DNA from: CAWFGW01 sp963815495
GTDB lineage: Bacteria; Bacteroidota; Bacteroidia; Cytophagales; JAAEPT01
Length of the DNA stretch: 64,000 nucleotides
Assembly: GCA_963815495.1 (NCBI GenBank)
Contig: CAWFGW010000015.1
Span: 124,001 to 188,000 of the forward strand
Direction of reading: 5' to 3'
The position numbers and the translations under genes are program-made. The notes below the pieces were generated by a model, which saw only the letters and a program-made list of their open reading frames with translations, did not search any database and was not told the DNA's origin. Of this stretch, positions 7,975-17,809 are shown piece after piece; position 1 is the stretch's first letter, and each line of letters starts with the position of its first letter.

Positions 7975-10110
7975 TTAAAATTCAATCATTTCAAAGTCAA
8001 TCGTACGGTTATCTATATCTGCGCGAATAACTTTCACAGTTACCTTGTCACCAAAGGATAGTATCTTTTTATTCTTTTTACCAATGATTCGATAATTATC
8101 AGGGTCATAATCGTAATAATCATCTGATAAAGAAGCTAGTTTGACCATTCCTTCGCATTTTGTCGATATAATTTCAACAAAAATGCCAAAATCAGTTAAG
8201 CCAGAAACAAGTCCTTCGAACTCTTCGCCTACCATCGACTTCATAAACTCAACTTGTTTATACTTGATGGAAGCTCGCTCTGCTTCTGCAGCTAACTTTT
8301 CTCTGGCAGATGAATGTTTGCACATGACTTCATATTCATTTTCATCAACCGATTTTCCTCCGTCTAAATACCGTTGAAGTAAGCGATGGACCATCATATC
8401 AGGATACCGTCTTATGGGAGAGGTAAAATGCGAATAGTGAGGAAATGCCAAACCAAAATGACCTCGTGGATCAGTGGTATATACCGCTTTGGACATGGCT
8501 CTAACTGCTAAATTTTGTAGTACGTTGCCTTCAGGTTTTTCCTCTAAATCCGCTGATATTTTATTTAAACTTTGAGCGATATTATTCAAATCTACTTGAT
8601 GACCAAATTTGACCGCAAAATTGTTGAAAGCTATTAGTTTATCCATGTCAGGATTATCATGAACCCGATAAACAAAGGTTTTAGGGATGTTGTTTTCCTT
8701 TTTATTGAAAATAAATTCTGCCACTCGTTTGTTGGCAAGTAACATAAAATCCTCTATCATTTTATGTGCTTCTTTACGCACTTTTGGCACCACTTCCAGC
8801 GGTGTACCATCTTCTGCTAAGCGGAATTTCACTTCTACAGTTTCAAAGGCAATCGAACCGTTTTTGAACCGTTTTTTACGAAGTTTCAGGGCTAAATCAT
8901 TTAAAATATTGACTTCTTCTGCAAAATCTCCTTCTTTGGTTTCTATACGTTCCTGTGCATCTTCATAAGCAAATCGTCTATCCGAATGAATAATGGTTCT
9001 TCCGAACCATTCACTTTTAATGTTCGACTCATTATCCATTTCAAAGACTGCTGAAAATGTTAGTTTATCTTCATTCGGACGTAAAGAACATAATCCATTA
9101 GAAAGTCTTTCTGGTAGCATCGGTACTACTCTATCGACTAAATAAACAGACGTTGCTCTTTCATACGTTTCTTTTTCAAGTATTGTATCCTCTTTCACAT
9201 AATGTGTAACGTCAGCAATATGAACACCTATTTCCCAATTGCCATTTTTCAATTTTTTAAGCGAAAGGGCATCATCAAAATCTTTTGCATCCACAGGGTC
9301 AATGGTGAAGGTAGTCACCTTTCTAAAATCTTTTCGTTTACTGATTTCCTCTTTAGAAATTTCTTCAGAAATACCATTTGCAAATTTCTCCACGCTGTTA
9401 GGAAATTTCAAAGGCAGTCCAAACTCAAAAAGTATGGCGTGCATTTCCACAAAGTGGTTTCCTGCCTCACCTAATACTTGAATAAGTTCACCTGTTGGGT
9501 TTTTGTCTTTTTTATCAGGCCATTTAGTAATTTTTACAATTACCTTATCGCCATTGTGCGCTTTTCCTACCTTTTCTTTTGGAATAAAAATATCGGTATG
9601 CATTTTTTTGTTGTCAGGAATAACAAACGCAAAATTTTTGTTGATTTCAATGCGACCTACAAATTCCGACTTGGAACGGGTTACCACTTCAATGATTTCA
9701 CCCTCAGGTCTTGGACCTCTTTTGTGTGGGAAAGTAGCTACGCGAACAACATCACCATGCTGGGCATTATTCATGTCGTCAATAGACACTTTAATGTCTT
9801 GATCCGTTTCTTCAGTAACAATAAAAGCAAATCGGGGATTAACAAAATCAACTACGCCTACATAAGTTTGGGTGTTTTTTGCTGCTATTCGAAATGTTCC
9901 CGGTTCAATTTGAACTAACGAACCTTCCAACTCCATTTCACAAAGCGTTTGTTCTAAGCGACTAATGTTTTGTTTCCCCCTATAGTTAAGCTTTCGAGAA
10001 AGCTGTTTAGCATTAAAAAATGAACCCTGTTGGTCTCTAAACAAATCAAGTATTTTACCTTTTACTTTGTTTTGTACTTGTTCTTTATGGTTAGTTCTTT
10101 TTTTCTTCAT
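7975..10110 (-). CDS. rnr: Ribonuclease R
   Basis: A processive 3'-5' exoribonuclease of the RNB/RNase II superfamily that degrades structured RNA. Domain order over 711 residues: basic N-terminus and winged helix (about 15-75), two cold-shock/OB domains (about 80-215), the RNB catalytic domain with IDPVDAKDFDDALS (Asp271, Asp277, Asp279, Asp280) and the TSPIRRYPDMMVHR substrate-channel motif, then a C-terminal S1 domain starting near GEEFEGLVSGLTDFGIF. It starts at the ATG at 10110 and probably heads the operon. Confidence 0.95.
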   Translation of the reverse strand: MKKKRTNHKEQVQNKVKGKILDLFRDQQGSFFNAKQLSRKLNYRGKQNISRLEQTLCEMELEGSLVQIEPGTFRIAAKNTQTYVGVVDFVNPRFAFIVTEETDQDIKVSIDDMNNAQHGDVVRVATFPHKRGPRPEGEIIEVVTRSKSEFVGRIEINKNFAFVIPDNKKMHTDIFIPKEKVGKAHNGDKVIVKITKWPDKKDKNPTGELIQVLGEAGNHFVEMHAILFEFGLPLKFPNSVEKFANGISEEISKEEISKRKDFRKVTTFTIDPVDAKDFDDALSLKKLKNGNWEIGVHIADVTHYVKEDTILEKETYERATSVYLVDRVVPMLPERLSNGLCSLRPNEDKLTFSAVFEMDNESNIKSEWFGRTIIHSDRRFAYEDAQERIETKEGDFAEEVNILNDLALKLRKKRFKNGSIAFETVEVKFRLAEDGTPLEVVPKVRKEAHKMIEDFMLLANKRVAEFIFNKKENNIPKTFVYRVHDNPDMDKLIAFNNFAVKFGHQVDLNNIAQSLNKISADLEEKPEGNVLQNLAVRAMSKAVYTTDPRGHFGLAFPHYSHFTSPIRRYPDMMVHRLLQRYLDGGKSVDENEYEVMCKHSSAREKLAAEAERASIKYKQVEFMKSMVGEEFEGLVSGLTDFGIFVEIISTKCEGMVKLASLSDDYYDYDPDNYRIIGKKNKKILSFGDKVTVKVIRADIDNRTIDFEMIEF

Positions 10111-10300
10111 CTGTAAATAATATGCTCTAAGTTAAAGAAAAGCACACAGTATTCATCAATATTCCATCAATGGCTTTTTGTAATTAGGTTAAAGGTAAAT
10201 ATTTAATACCCCAACCTAAAAAAACAGGCTTTCATCGAGTAATAATTATAATGAGAAAAAAAATAAACTAATTAGTATATAAATTAAACTTACCAGCTCT

Positions 10301-10825
10301 ATGGCATTTAGACAAGTCATCTTTAAATCACTTTTATTAATAGTGCTTTTGTGCTCTGTTGAAAGGGGGGTGAGTCAGGTAAAATACCAAGTTTATGCTG
10401 ACTACGTGTATTTATTTGCTAAGAATACCGTGTTTCCTCTTGATAAAGATTCTGGAGATTTTGTGATCGGGGTAATTGGTAAAGAAAGCCTTTATGTTGC
10501 CATACAAAACATCGCTTTTACAAAAAAATTGAATGGAAGAAGTATTGTAGTGAAACAATTCTCTGATATCAAACATGCACAAAATTGTCATATCCTATTT
10601 ATTGATTCCGATCGAAACAATGAGTTACATTCAGCGACTGCTTTTTCAAAAAAGATACATGCCCTATTAGTGAGTGAAAATGTTAATGAAGATAAACACG
10701 GAGTAACCATTAATTTTGTGAACAATGAAGAGGGTATTCAATTCGAACTAAATGGTGAAGCAGCCAAACAACAACATTTGAGAATTAATAACGACTTGTT
10801 AAGGCTAGCCAGCACCCGAAAGTAA
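10301..10825 (+). CDS. YfiR-like (DUF4154) periplasmic protein, copy 1
   Basis: A 174-residue exported protein. After the signal peptide (ending near GVSQ) comes YQVYADYVYLFAKNTVFP, which corresponds to the family's N-terminal helix. The C-terminal FELNGEAAKQQHLRINNDLLRLA matches the 'F-x-(I/L)-N-x-x-A-A ... I-x-x-x-L-L-x-L-A' end of YfiR/DUF4154 proteins. In Pseudomonas, YfiR is a periplasmic repressor of a diguanylate cyclase; no such cyclase is seen here. The next gene is a divergent paralogue. A role in envelope sensing is an inference. Confidence 0.7.
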   Translation: MAFRQVIFKSLLLIVLLCSVERGVSQVKYQVYADYVYLFAKNTVFPLDKDSGDFVIGVIGKESLYVAIQNIAFTKKLNGRSIVVKQFSDIKHAQNCHILFIDSDRNNELHSATAFSKKIHALLVSENVNEDKHGVTINFVNNEEGIQFELNGEAAKQQHLRINNDLLRLASTRK

Positions 10826-10943
10826 TGTCTTGTTTAATTCCGGTTGACCTTCAATTAAAAAATAAATTATTTTTTACTCTTTAGCACCAACTTTATTAAC
10901 GTATATCACGTAATAACTATTCCGCTAATATTTAACACTGCAA

Positions 10944-11453
10944 ATGAAAGCGCTTAAAGTTTTTTCTTTACTATTATTTATGAGTGTTTTTACAAGTTCT
11001 TCTGGAGCCTGGTATTATACTGTATATGCTGAGTATCTATATTACATGGCAAAACATACACATCATTTAAATCAAGAAAAAAGTGTAAAATTTAAAATTG
11101 GCATTTATGGTTCCCAATCTATGTACAGTGCTACCAAACAAATGTCTCTTACCAAAAGAATTGAACAAAAATTAATCTATGTTGAAGAAATATCTTCTTT
11201 GCCAACCAATCCCGATTTTCAATTAATTTTCATGGGAAAAGACAAAATAAATGACCTATCAAAAGTTATTTCCTATTGTAGAAAAAACAATATTTTATTA
11301 GTCACAGATTTAACTGGGGCAGTCGCAAAGGGAGCTGACGTAGAATTTTTAGAGGATAACTCTGGAAATATTAAGTTTAAAATTAACGCTTTGGCTTGTA
11401 ATAATAGAGGAATAAAAATTTCACCTGTTTTACAAAACATGGCGATGAAATAA
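10944..11453 (+). CDS. YfiR-like (DUF4154) periplasmic protein, copy 2
   Basis: A 169-residue paralogue of the preceding gene. It shares the layout signal peptide, Y-T-V-Y-A-E-Y-L-Y-Y-M-A-K, a central LIFMGKDK beta strand, and a C-terminal FKINALACNNRGIKISPVL ending in LQNMA. It is more diverged from the usual family than copy 1; the acidic/aromatic N-terminal helix is kept. The 118-bp gap from copy 1 contains an AT-only inverted repeat (AAAAAATAA / TTATTTTTT) that may end the first transcript. It ends next to the convergent ABC ATPase gene. Confidence 0.62.
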   Translation: MKALKVFSLLLFMSVFTSSSGAWYYTVYAEYLYYMAKHTHHLNQEKSVKFKIGIYGSQSMYSATKQMSLTKRIEQKLIYVEEISSLPTNPDFQLIFMGKDKINDLSKVISYCRKNNILLVTDLTGAVAKGADVEFLEDNSGNIKFKINALACNNRGIKISPVLQNMAMK

Positions 11454-13109
11454 CTAGACATTTACTGACTCAAGCAGTTGCTTCGTGTATTTTTCTTTTG
11501 GGTTTTCGTAAATACTTTTTGACGTACCTCTTTCCACTATTTGTCCTTCTTTCATTACGATTATTTTATCACTCATATATTTCACAACTGATAAATCGTG
11601 CGAAATGAAAATGTAAGTTAAATCAAATTGTTCTTTTAAATCGTTCAACAAGTTTAGCACTTGAGCTTGAACAGAAACGTCTAGGGCAGAAACCGACTCA
11701 TCGCAAATAATTACCTCGGGTTGCATGGCCAAAGTCCGAGCGACACAAATACGCTGACGTTGACCACCAGAAAATTCATGTGGAAAGCGTTGGTAAAATT
11801 CTCTTTTTAAACCTACCGTTTCAAGCAATTCATGAGCTTTTTCCTTCCGTTGTTGTTCACTTTCAAAAAGGTGATGAATTCGCATAGGTTCAACAATAGC
11901 CTCTCCAATAGTCATTCGTGGGTTTAAAGAAGAATAAGGATCTTGAAAGATAATTTGAACTTTGTTCCAATAATTTTTCAACGCTTTAGAAGAAAAGGTA
12001 GTAATGTCTTGTTCCTCATAAAATATATGCCCGTTTGCTGCTTTTTCCAATCCGAGAATCGCCCTCCCCATAGTTGTTTTACCGCAACCTGATTCGCCAA
12101 CTAAACCAATCGTTTCACCTTTATTTACTTCAAAGGAAATATTATTCACTGCTTTAACAGCGCTTATTGATTTCCCTAGCCAACTTTTTTCTGTGATGTA
12201 CTCAATAGATAAATTTTGAATCTGAATTAAAGGTTGGTCATGAATTACTTCTTTCTTTTTTTCATTGGAAATCGGATTCCCTGACAAAAAATCGGCTACA
12301 GTAGGTAATCGATAATTGTCTGTTTCTAACGTTGGTTTGCAAGCAATTAAACCTTTGGTATATGCTTCTTTGGGATGATTAAAAATGGTGTCAACAGTAC
12401 CTTTTTCCACTATTTTACCACGATACATCACTATGACTTCATCAGCAAATTGTTTCACCACACCTAAATCGTGGGTAATAAATACACATGCCATGTCATG
12501 AGTAGTCACTAGTTCATCAATCAAACTAAGAATCTCACCCTGAACTGTTACATCTAAGGCAGTGGTGGGTTCATCCGCTATTAATAAATGTGGGGAACAA
12601 GCCATCGCCATAGCAATCATCACTCGTTGTTTTTGTCCTCCAGAAAGCTCATGGGGATAATTACTCAACATGGTTTTCGCCCGCGGCAATTTTACTTTTT
12701 CAAATAAATCCAATGTTTTTTCTTGGGCTGCTTCTGTTGAAAGCCCTTCATGTAATTTTAAGGTTTCACTTACTTGTTCTCCACAAGTAAGTAGGGGGTT
12801 TAGCGAAGTCATGGGTTCCTGAAAAATCATCGCCATATCTTTCCCTCGCAATTTTCTACGTTCTTCGCTGTCAAGTTGTAAAATGTTCTTCGAGTCAAAC
12901 ATAATCTCTCCGGAAGATACGCGACTAATCTTTTGAGGTAATAACCCCATTATGGCAAGTGAAGTCACGGACTTACCAGAACCCGATTCGCCTACTATAG
13001 CAAGTTTTTTTCCTTTTTCAACTTTAAATGATACGTTATGAACGGCATCAATAAACTCTCCTTCGGAACGAAATGCAACAGATAAATTTTTGACTTCCAG
13101 AAGCGACAT
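11454..13109 (-). CDS. Fused dipeptide/oligopeptide ABC transporter ATP-binding protein (DppD-DppF type)
   Basis: A 551-residue protein with two complete nucleotide-binding domains. Domain 1 has Walker A GESGSGKS (40-47), signature LSGGQ (155-159) and Walker B ending in Asp179-Glu180. Domain 2 has Walker A GESGCGKTT (338-346), signature FSGGQ (446-450) and Walker B ending in Asp470-Glu471. The DEPTTALDVTVQ and DESVSALDVSVQ stretches are typical of the Dpp/Opp/nickel group. No permease or binding-protein gene is adjacent, so its partners are elsewhere. It is probably used for peptide import. Confidence 0.9.
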   Translation of the reverse strand: MSLLEVKNLSVAFRSEGEFIDAVHNVSFKVEKGKKLAIVGESGSGKSVTSLAIMGLLPQKISRVSSGEIMFDSKNILQLDSEERRKLRGKDMAMIFQEPMTSLNPLLTCGEQVSETLKLHEGLSTEAAQEKTLDLFEKVKLPRAKTMLSNYPHELSGGQKQRVMIAMAMACSPHLLIADEPTTALDVTVQGEILSLIDELVTTHDMACVFITHDLGVVKQFADEVIVMYRGKIVEKGTVDTIFNHPKEAYTKGLIACKPTLETDNYRLPTVADFLSGNPISNEKKKEVIHDQPLIQIQNLSIEYITEKSWLGKSISAVKAVNNISFEVNKGETIGLVGESGCGKTTMGRAILGLEKAANGHIFYEEQDITTFSSKALKNYWNKVQIIFQDPYSSLNPRMTIGEAIVEPMRIHHLFESEQQRKEKAHELLETVGLKREFYQRFPHEFSGGQRQRICVARTLAMQPEVIICDESVSALDVSVQAQVLNLLNDLKEQFDLTYIFISHDLSVVKYMSDKIIVMKEGQIVERGTSKSIYENPKEKYTKQLLESVNV

Positions 13110-13153
13110 GAACGAAGATACATCTTTCGTTGTAAGATAGGAAAATCTAAAAG

Positions 13154-13867
13154 TTAGATTACCAGTATTTGATCAGGATTTAATAGGGGCAACGCTTTCA
13201 TTTTTAAATAAACCTGAGCTGCTACCACCACATCTTGTTTGCAATATGCTGCAATTCGTTTTAAATCTTTCTCTTTGTAATAAACTTCACCAACCATACT
13301 TCCATCAATATCGGTTTTGCTAGTAGGCACATCAAAAATTGCTGCTAATGTTTCTAATGAAGTATAATGCTTATAATCACCAAACCTCCATAGGTGCATG
13401 GTGTCTAAATGCTGCACTTCCCATGGTTTTTTCCCAGACATATCTAAACAATAAGGTATTGTCAACCCATTGACCAACAACCTACGACACAAATAGGGGA
13501 AATCAAACTCTTTTCCATTATGAGCACAAAGCAGTAAATTTTCTTCATCAAATTTGGACAGCACCGTTTTAAATTCCTCTAATAATACTTTTTCATCATG
13601 TCCCATTAAACAGGTAACTCTAAATTTCCACTCATGCTGTTCTTTGGCAAAAAAACCCAAACCAATGGTGATTACTTTACCAAACTCAGCAAAAATTGCT
13701 GCCCGTGCTTTATAGGCTTCTTCTTGGGTACACCCTTCTTTTTCAGTATAAAAACTTACTTTTTTCTCAAAGAGTGTTTTAAAACGTTCGGGCAATTTTT
13801 CGTGATTTTCATATTGAGAGATGGTCTCAATGTCAATAAAAAGGATGTTGCTCAACTTGCTGTACAT
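13154..13867 (-). CDS. PolB-like 3'-5' exonuclease (DnaQ/RNase H-like fold)
   Basis: A stand-alone exonuclease domain of 237 residues related to the proofreading domain of family B polymerases. Exo I is FIDIETI (Asp12, Glu14), Exo II is AHNGKEFDFPYLCRRL (Asp122) and Exo III is YCKQDVVV (Tyr208, Asp212), so all four metal-binding acids are visible. There is no polymerase domain. Single-domain relatives are common in Bacteroidota and their physiological role is not established. It lies 44 bp upstream of the ABC ATPase gene on the same strand. Confidence 0.82.
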   Translation of the reverse strand: MYSKLSNILFIDIETISQYENHEKLPERFKTLFEKKVSFYTEKEGCTQEEAYKARAAIFAEFGKVITIGLGFFAKEQHEWKFRVTCLMGHDEKVLLEEFKTVLSKFDEENLLLCAHNGKEFDFPYLCRRLLVNGLTIPYCLDMSGKKPWEVQHLDTMHLWRFGDYKHYTSLETLAAIFDVPTSKTDIDGSMVGEVYYKEKDLKRIAAYCKQDVVVAAQVYLKMKALPLLNPDQILVI

Positions 13868-13951
13868 GATAAAAAGTGTTTGTACTAAACTACATTTTTT
13901 TGATTAAAAATTAAGAGTTTGAATAATGAATCCTTAAAGTTAACTTTCAAA

Positions 13952-15436
13952 ATGAATTCTTGGGTCAGTCTTCTACCTCCACTCATTGCCATAAGCTTTG
14001 CTTTTGCCACGCGACAAGTACTGTTAGCACTTTTTTCAGGTTTAGCAGCTGGTGTGCTTATATTGCATGGAAGCGATTATTTCAGGTATGTGGATTTACT
14101 TGATAAATACCTGGTCGGTAGTGTTGCTAATGCTGACCACGTCTACATCATTTTATTTTCGCTTTTCATTTCAGGAAGTGTATCCATTCTTTATAAAAAT
14201 GGAGGGATGAAAGCACTGGTTCAACCTTTTGTCGGCTACATTAAAACTAGAAAACAAGCGCAATGGAGTGTGTTGTTAAGTGGTTTAATTCTCTTTTTTG
14301 ATGATTATGCTAACTCATTAGTAGTAGGTAATACCATGCGACCAATTACTGATCACCATAAAATTTCGAGGGAAAAACTGGCTTACCTTGTGGATAGCAC
14401 TTCAGCACCTGTGGCAGCCATTGCACTGGTGACTACTTGGATAGGTGCAGAATTAGCTTACATCGATGAAGCACTTATAGTTTTAGGCGTTACCCAAAGC
14501 GCGTATTCTGTTTTTTTAAATAGCTTACCTTATGCTTTTTACCCAATTCTTACACTCATTTTTATTGCATTACTCACCTGGCAAGGAAAAGATTTTGGGC
14601 CAATGTTAATTGTTGAAAAAGCCGCTTTGAAGAATGCTGAAATAACAATTGAAATATCAGAAGAAAACATTACGCAAAAACCTTTTTTCTATGGTGCATT
14701 ACCCATTTTTCTCCTGATTGTCATCACATTTTCCTGTCTGATAATTACTGGGAGTGATGAACAACATCAAAGCTTGAGTGCAATTATGGGTAATGCTAAT
14801 TCATACGTCTCTTTGCTTTGGGGTAGTTTCATCTGTTTGATGAGCACATTAATACTGACTTCTATTTTTTCAGTCAAGAAACTCGAAGTGTTATTCGAAG
14901 AAATGCTGGAGGGGTTTGCCAATTTATTACCAGCAATTAGTGTGTTAGTGCTTGCTTGGGCTTTAAGTGAAGTGATTTCCGATTTAAAAACTTCCGATTA
15001 CCTTATTGAAATTATGCCATCCAATTTCTCTGGGTGGATATTGCCAACTGTTATTTTCTTTATCGCTGCTGCGATTTCCTTTGCAACAGGTTCAAGCTGG
15101 GGAACCATGGCTATTTTATACCCTTTAATAATACCTCTGGCTTATTCCGTGTCTACTCTCCAAGAAACTGATTTAGTCTATGCTTGTGTGGCGTCAGTGT
15201 TAAGTGGTGCTGTTTTTGGCGATCATTGCTCACCAATTTCCGATACGACTATATTAAGTTCTTTAGCTTCGGGCTGTAATCACATTGAACATGTTCGCAC
15301 TCAAATTCCATATGCTTTAACTGTAGGATTAACCTCTGTAGTTTGTCTGCTGCTAAGCCTGTTTATACCACCCGTATTCTGCTTTTTAATGGGTGTGGGA
15401 CTATTGTTTATAGTGATAAAGAAAATAGGGCGTTAG
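13952..15436 (+). CDS. NhaC-family Na+/H+ antiporter
   Basis: A polytopic membrane protein of 494 residues. I chose the ATG at 13952 (MNSWVSLLPPLIAI) rather than the TTG at 13919, because this is where family members normally begin. LLSGLILFFDDYANSLVVGNTMRP and GAVFGDHCSPISDTTILSS are signature segments of the NhaC group. The family exchanges sodium (sometimes with organic substrates such as malate/lactate) for protons, and the ion coupling of this member is inferred. Its 3' end overlaps the convergent SulP gene by 4 bp. Confidence 0.88.
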   Translation: MNSWVSLLPPLIAISFAFATRQVLLALFSGLAAGVLILHGSDYFRYVDLLDKYLVGSVANADHVYIILFSLFISGSVSILYKNGGMKALVQPFVGYIKTRKQAQWSVLLSGLILFFDDYANSLVVGNTMRPITDHHKISREKLAYLVDSTSAPVAAIALVTTWIGAELAYIDEALIVLGVTQSAYSVFLNSLPYAFYPILTLIFIALLTWQGKDFGPMLIVEKAALKNAEITIEISEENITQKPFFYGALPIFLLIVITFSCLIITGSDEQHQSLSAIMGNANSYVSLLWGSFICLMSTLILTSIFSVKKLEVLFEEMLEGFANLLPAISVLVLAWALSEVISDLKTSDYLIEIMPSNFSGWILPTVIFFIAAAISFATGSSWGTMAILYPLIIPLAYSVSTLQETDLVYACVASVLSGAVFGDHCSPISDTTILSSLASGCNHIEHVRTQIPYALTVGLTSVVCLLLSLFIPPVFCFLMGVGLLFIVIKKIGR

Positions 15437-17658
15437 ATGCTCATTTTATCTTGACTAATATCACGCTCTTTCAACATAATCGTTGAGAGATCTTTGCAAA
15501 AACTTATGAGACTTTCTACTTCATTAATAGATAGTTTTTTCGAATACTTATGAATTAAAATCTTTTGTCCACGGGTTTCGATATAATACTCATCATGTTT
15601 AATTAAGAAACTCATCATTTCATAGTTAAAGAACTTCTCGATGCTATTCGGCTCTTCACCATATAAAAAGTATTTATCTGTAAACAATTGATTGTTTTTA
15701 AACGAAATTCTTTCGAAGCCTTTTAACTCTTCAAGCAACGTAAAAAGACTGTCTTTTTCCAGCACAAAATCGGGAATATAAATTTGACTAAAGTCCGATA
15801 ATAAAGCGACTGTAGCTATCACTGAATCTTTGGAAAGCGAATCATATTTATCATAGGCAATATCAGCTATCATAAATCGAAAGTCCTTTGGGTTTCCTAA
15901 AATAAAGTTAGATCCATATTTGGCGCGTTGAATTTTACTAAACGTAGCAAAATTATGTCTTAAAAACCCAGTTTGTAACAAAGGTTCAAACATTAACTGA
16001 TGATTTGCTGCTAAGTCTTTAATCTCACGTTGTCTCTTATTTAATTCTTCGTTCGTATGGCTTCCCGTATTTGGATTAACAATCCATCTTCGTGATGAAT
16101 AGGGATTTTGAGAAGTAAAATTGTGTTTGTCAAAACCTGTCAGCTGTAGTTGTCCTCCATTTTTAGAAAACTCATCTTCTAAGTGGTGTAAATTTTCCAT
16201 CACACTGTGATCCACCATTTTAGAATTACTAAAATCGAGCACAACATGTGAGTGTTTAGGAATTTGACCAATCACACTTTTAGCAGTTAAGTAGTTGGAA
16301 AAGATTAAGGGGCTTGCTACATCAATCAATTGTAGGCTATCACCTGTTTGAGTAACAAACATTCTAGATTTAAATAACTCGTTGAACTGAGCACCTCTTA
16401 ATATATGAAAGATTAACTTTGCTAAAACCCCTATAATCACTCCTATTAACAAATCAGTTAATAAAGTAGCCACAAGTGTAAGTAGAAAAAAAGCAAATTG
16501 ATCATAACCTAACTTCATGTTTCTTTTGAATTCGTGTGGAGATGCTAATTTATAACCCGTATAACACAGCATGGCTGATAGCGCTGCGTTAGGTATTTTT
16601 TGTATAAACGAAGCCGCTAATAGTGCAAACAGAAAAAGGAACAATCCATGAAAAAAATTACTCATCTTCGTTTTTCCCCCATTATTAATATTAGCTGAAC
16701 TACGTACAATTTCAGAAATCATGGGTAAACCTCCGATGAACCCAACAACAATATTTCCCAAACCAACAGCTACCAAATCTTTATCAAGATTTGAAGTTCG
16801 TTTTTGTGGATCAAGCATATCAATTGCTTTAGCACTCAGCAACGACTCTATGCTTCCTACAAGCGAAAACATAATAATATACTTTATACTTACTGCACTA
16901 AATATTTGAGAAAAATCTGGAAAAGTAATCCCTGAGAAAAAATTACTTGGAAGTGCTACAAGCAGTTGAGCCGGGTTTATATGAAAATGTAAAGATCCCA
17001 AATCGTAATCATGTTCGTGCCCTAAATCAAAATACAAACCCATTGGAATAGCAATTAATAAGACTACTAAAGGTGCGGGAACCAAACGAACATATTTATT
17101 CTTAAAAAGCGGTAAAGTAAAAAGTATGATGATACTAACTAATCCAATTACTGCTACCTCGGGGTTCATATTTAAAATACTCTGAGGAATTTCAGCTATC
17201 AAACCCATTGTTTCATGACTTACAGGAACTACACCTAAGGCGAGATGTACTTGTTTAGAGATAATAATGATACCAATGGCAGCTAGCATTCCATGAATTA
17301 CTGAGGAGGGGAAAAAATCACTTAAACTACCTGATTTTAAGAAACCAAGCACCACTTGCAGAGCGCCAGCCACCACAATCACAGCTAGTGTAAGTCGGTA
17401 ACCATCAACAATGTCTCCTTGACCTAACTCGTTAACTGCTCCAAGCGCTATAACGATTAATCCAGCAGCAGGTCCTTTTATAGTAAGGGGGCTATTGGTA
17501 AAAAATGTAACGATTAATCCACCAACTACTGCAGTGTATATACCAGCTATAGGAGGAAATCCACTTGCTTTAGCAATTCCTAAACATAAAGGTAGGGCAA
17601 TAAGGAAAACCAGAAACCCCGATATGAGGTCTGATTTCAGACTCTTTTTCAAACTCAT
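15433..17658 (-). CDS. SulP-family anion transporter with STAS domain and extended C-terminus
   Basis: A 741-residue transporter. The membrane part (about 1-420) begins with DLISGFLVFLIALPLCLGIA and contains TIKGPAAGLIVIALGAV and VGFIGGLPMISEIVRSSANI, all characteristic of SulP proteins. A STAS domain follows (about 440-540, with VVLDFSNSKMVDHSVME). In Bacteroidota such proteins often act with carbonic anhydrase as bicarbonate or sulfate transporters, but no carbonic anhydrase gene is adjacent. The last 170 or so residues, after the STAS domain, form an additional soluble region I do not recognise. A perfect hairpin lies about 30 bp upstream of the start. Confidence 0.87.
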   Translation of the reverse strand: MSLKKSLKSDLISGFLVFLIALPLCLGIAKASGFPPIAGIYTAVVGGLIVTFFTNSPLTIKGPAAGLIVIALGAVNELGQGDIVDGYRLTLAVIVVAGALQVVLGFLKSGSLSDFFPSSVIHGMLAAIGIIIISKQVHLALGVVPVSHETMGLIAEIPQSILNMNPEVAVIGLVSIIILFTLPLFKNKYVRLVPAPLVVLLIAIPMGLYFDLGHEHDYDLGSLHFHINPAQLLVALPSNFFSGITFPDFSQIFSAVSIKYIIMFSLVGSIESLLSAKAIDMLDPQKRTSNLDKDLVAVGLGNIVVGFIGGLPMISEIVRSSANINNGGKTKMSNFFHGLFLFLFALLAASFIQKIPNAALSAMLCYTGYKLASPHEFKRNMKLGYDQFAFFLLTLVATLLTDLLIGVIIGVLAKLIFHILRGAQFNELFKSRMFVTQTGDSLQLIDVASPLIFSNYLTAKSVIGQIPKHSHVVLDFSNSKMVDHSVMENLHHLEDEFSKNGGQLQLTGFDKHNFTSQNPYSSRRWIVNPNTGSHTNEELNKRQREIKDLAANHQLMFEPLLQTGFLRHNFATFSKIQRAKYGSNFILGNPKDFRFMIADIAYDKYDSLSKDSVIATVALLSDFSQIYIPDFVLEKDSLFTLLEELKGFERISFKNNQLFTDKYFLYGEEPNSIEKFFNYEMMSFLIKHDEYYIETRGQKILIHKYSKKLSINEVESLISFCKDLSTIMLKERDISQDKMSI

Positions 17659-17687
17659 CTCAACTCAACTTAAACTCACAGGCAATG

Positions 17688-17709
17688 TTCTTTTCAATTC
17701 TGAAAAGAA
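17688..17709. promoter_or_regulatory. Perfect 9-bp inverted repeat upstream of the SulP gene
   Basis: TTCTTTTCA and TGAAAAGAA are separated by a 4-nt loop, 30 bp upstream of the SulP start codon. It could be an operator or a leader hairpin. There is no T-run directly after it on the minus strand, so it does not look like an attenuator. No regulator gene is adjacent. Confidence 0.3.
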
Positions 17710-17809
17710 TCTGAAATTAGCACTATCAGACATGGTCTTATAGCTTGGGCAAAGTTCAATAAATATAAGAGCCAATCTGTATCAGTATAGTAGTATATAT
17801 TTATAAGAA

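Noticed and set aside
9478..9918. 146-residue plus-strand ORF inside rnr
   Set aside because: It lies wholly antisense to RNase R, has no family pattern, and its amino acid use is what the reverse of a coding strand gives.
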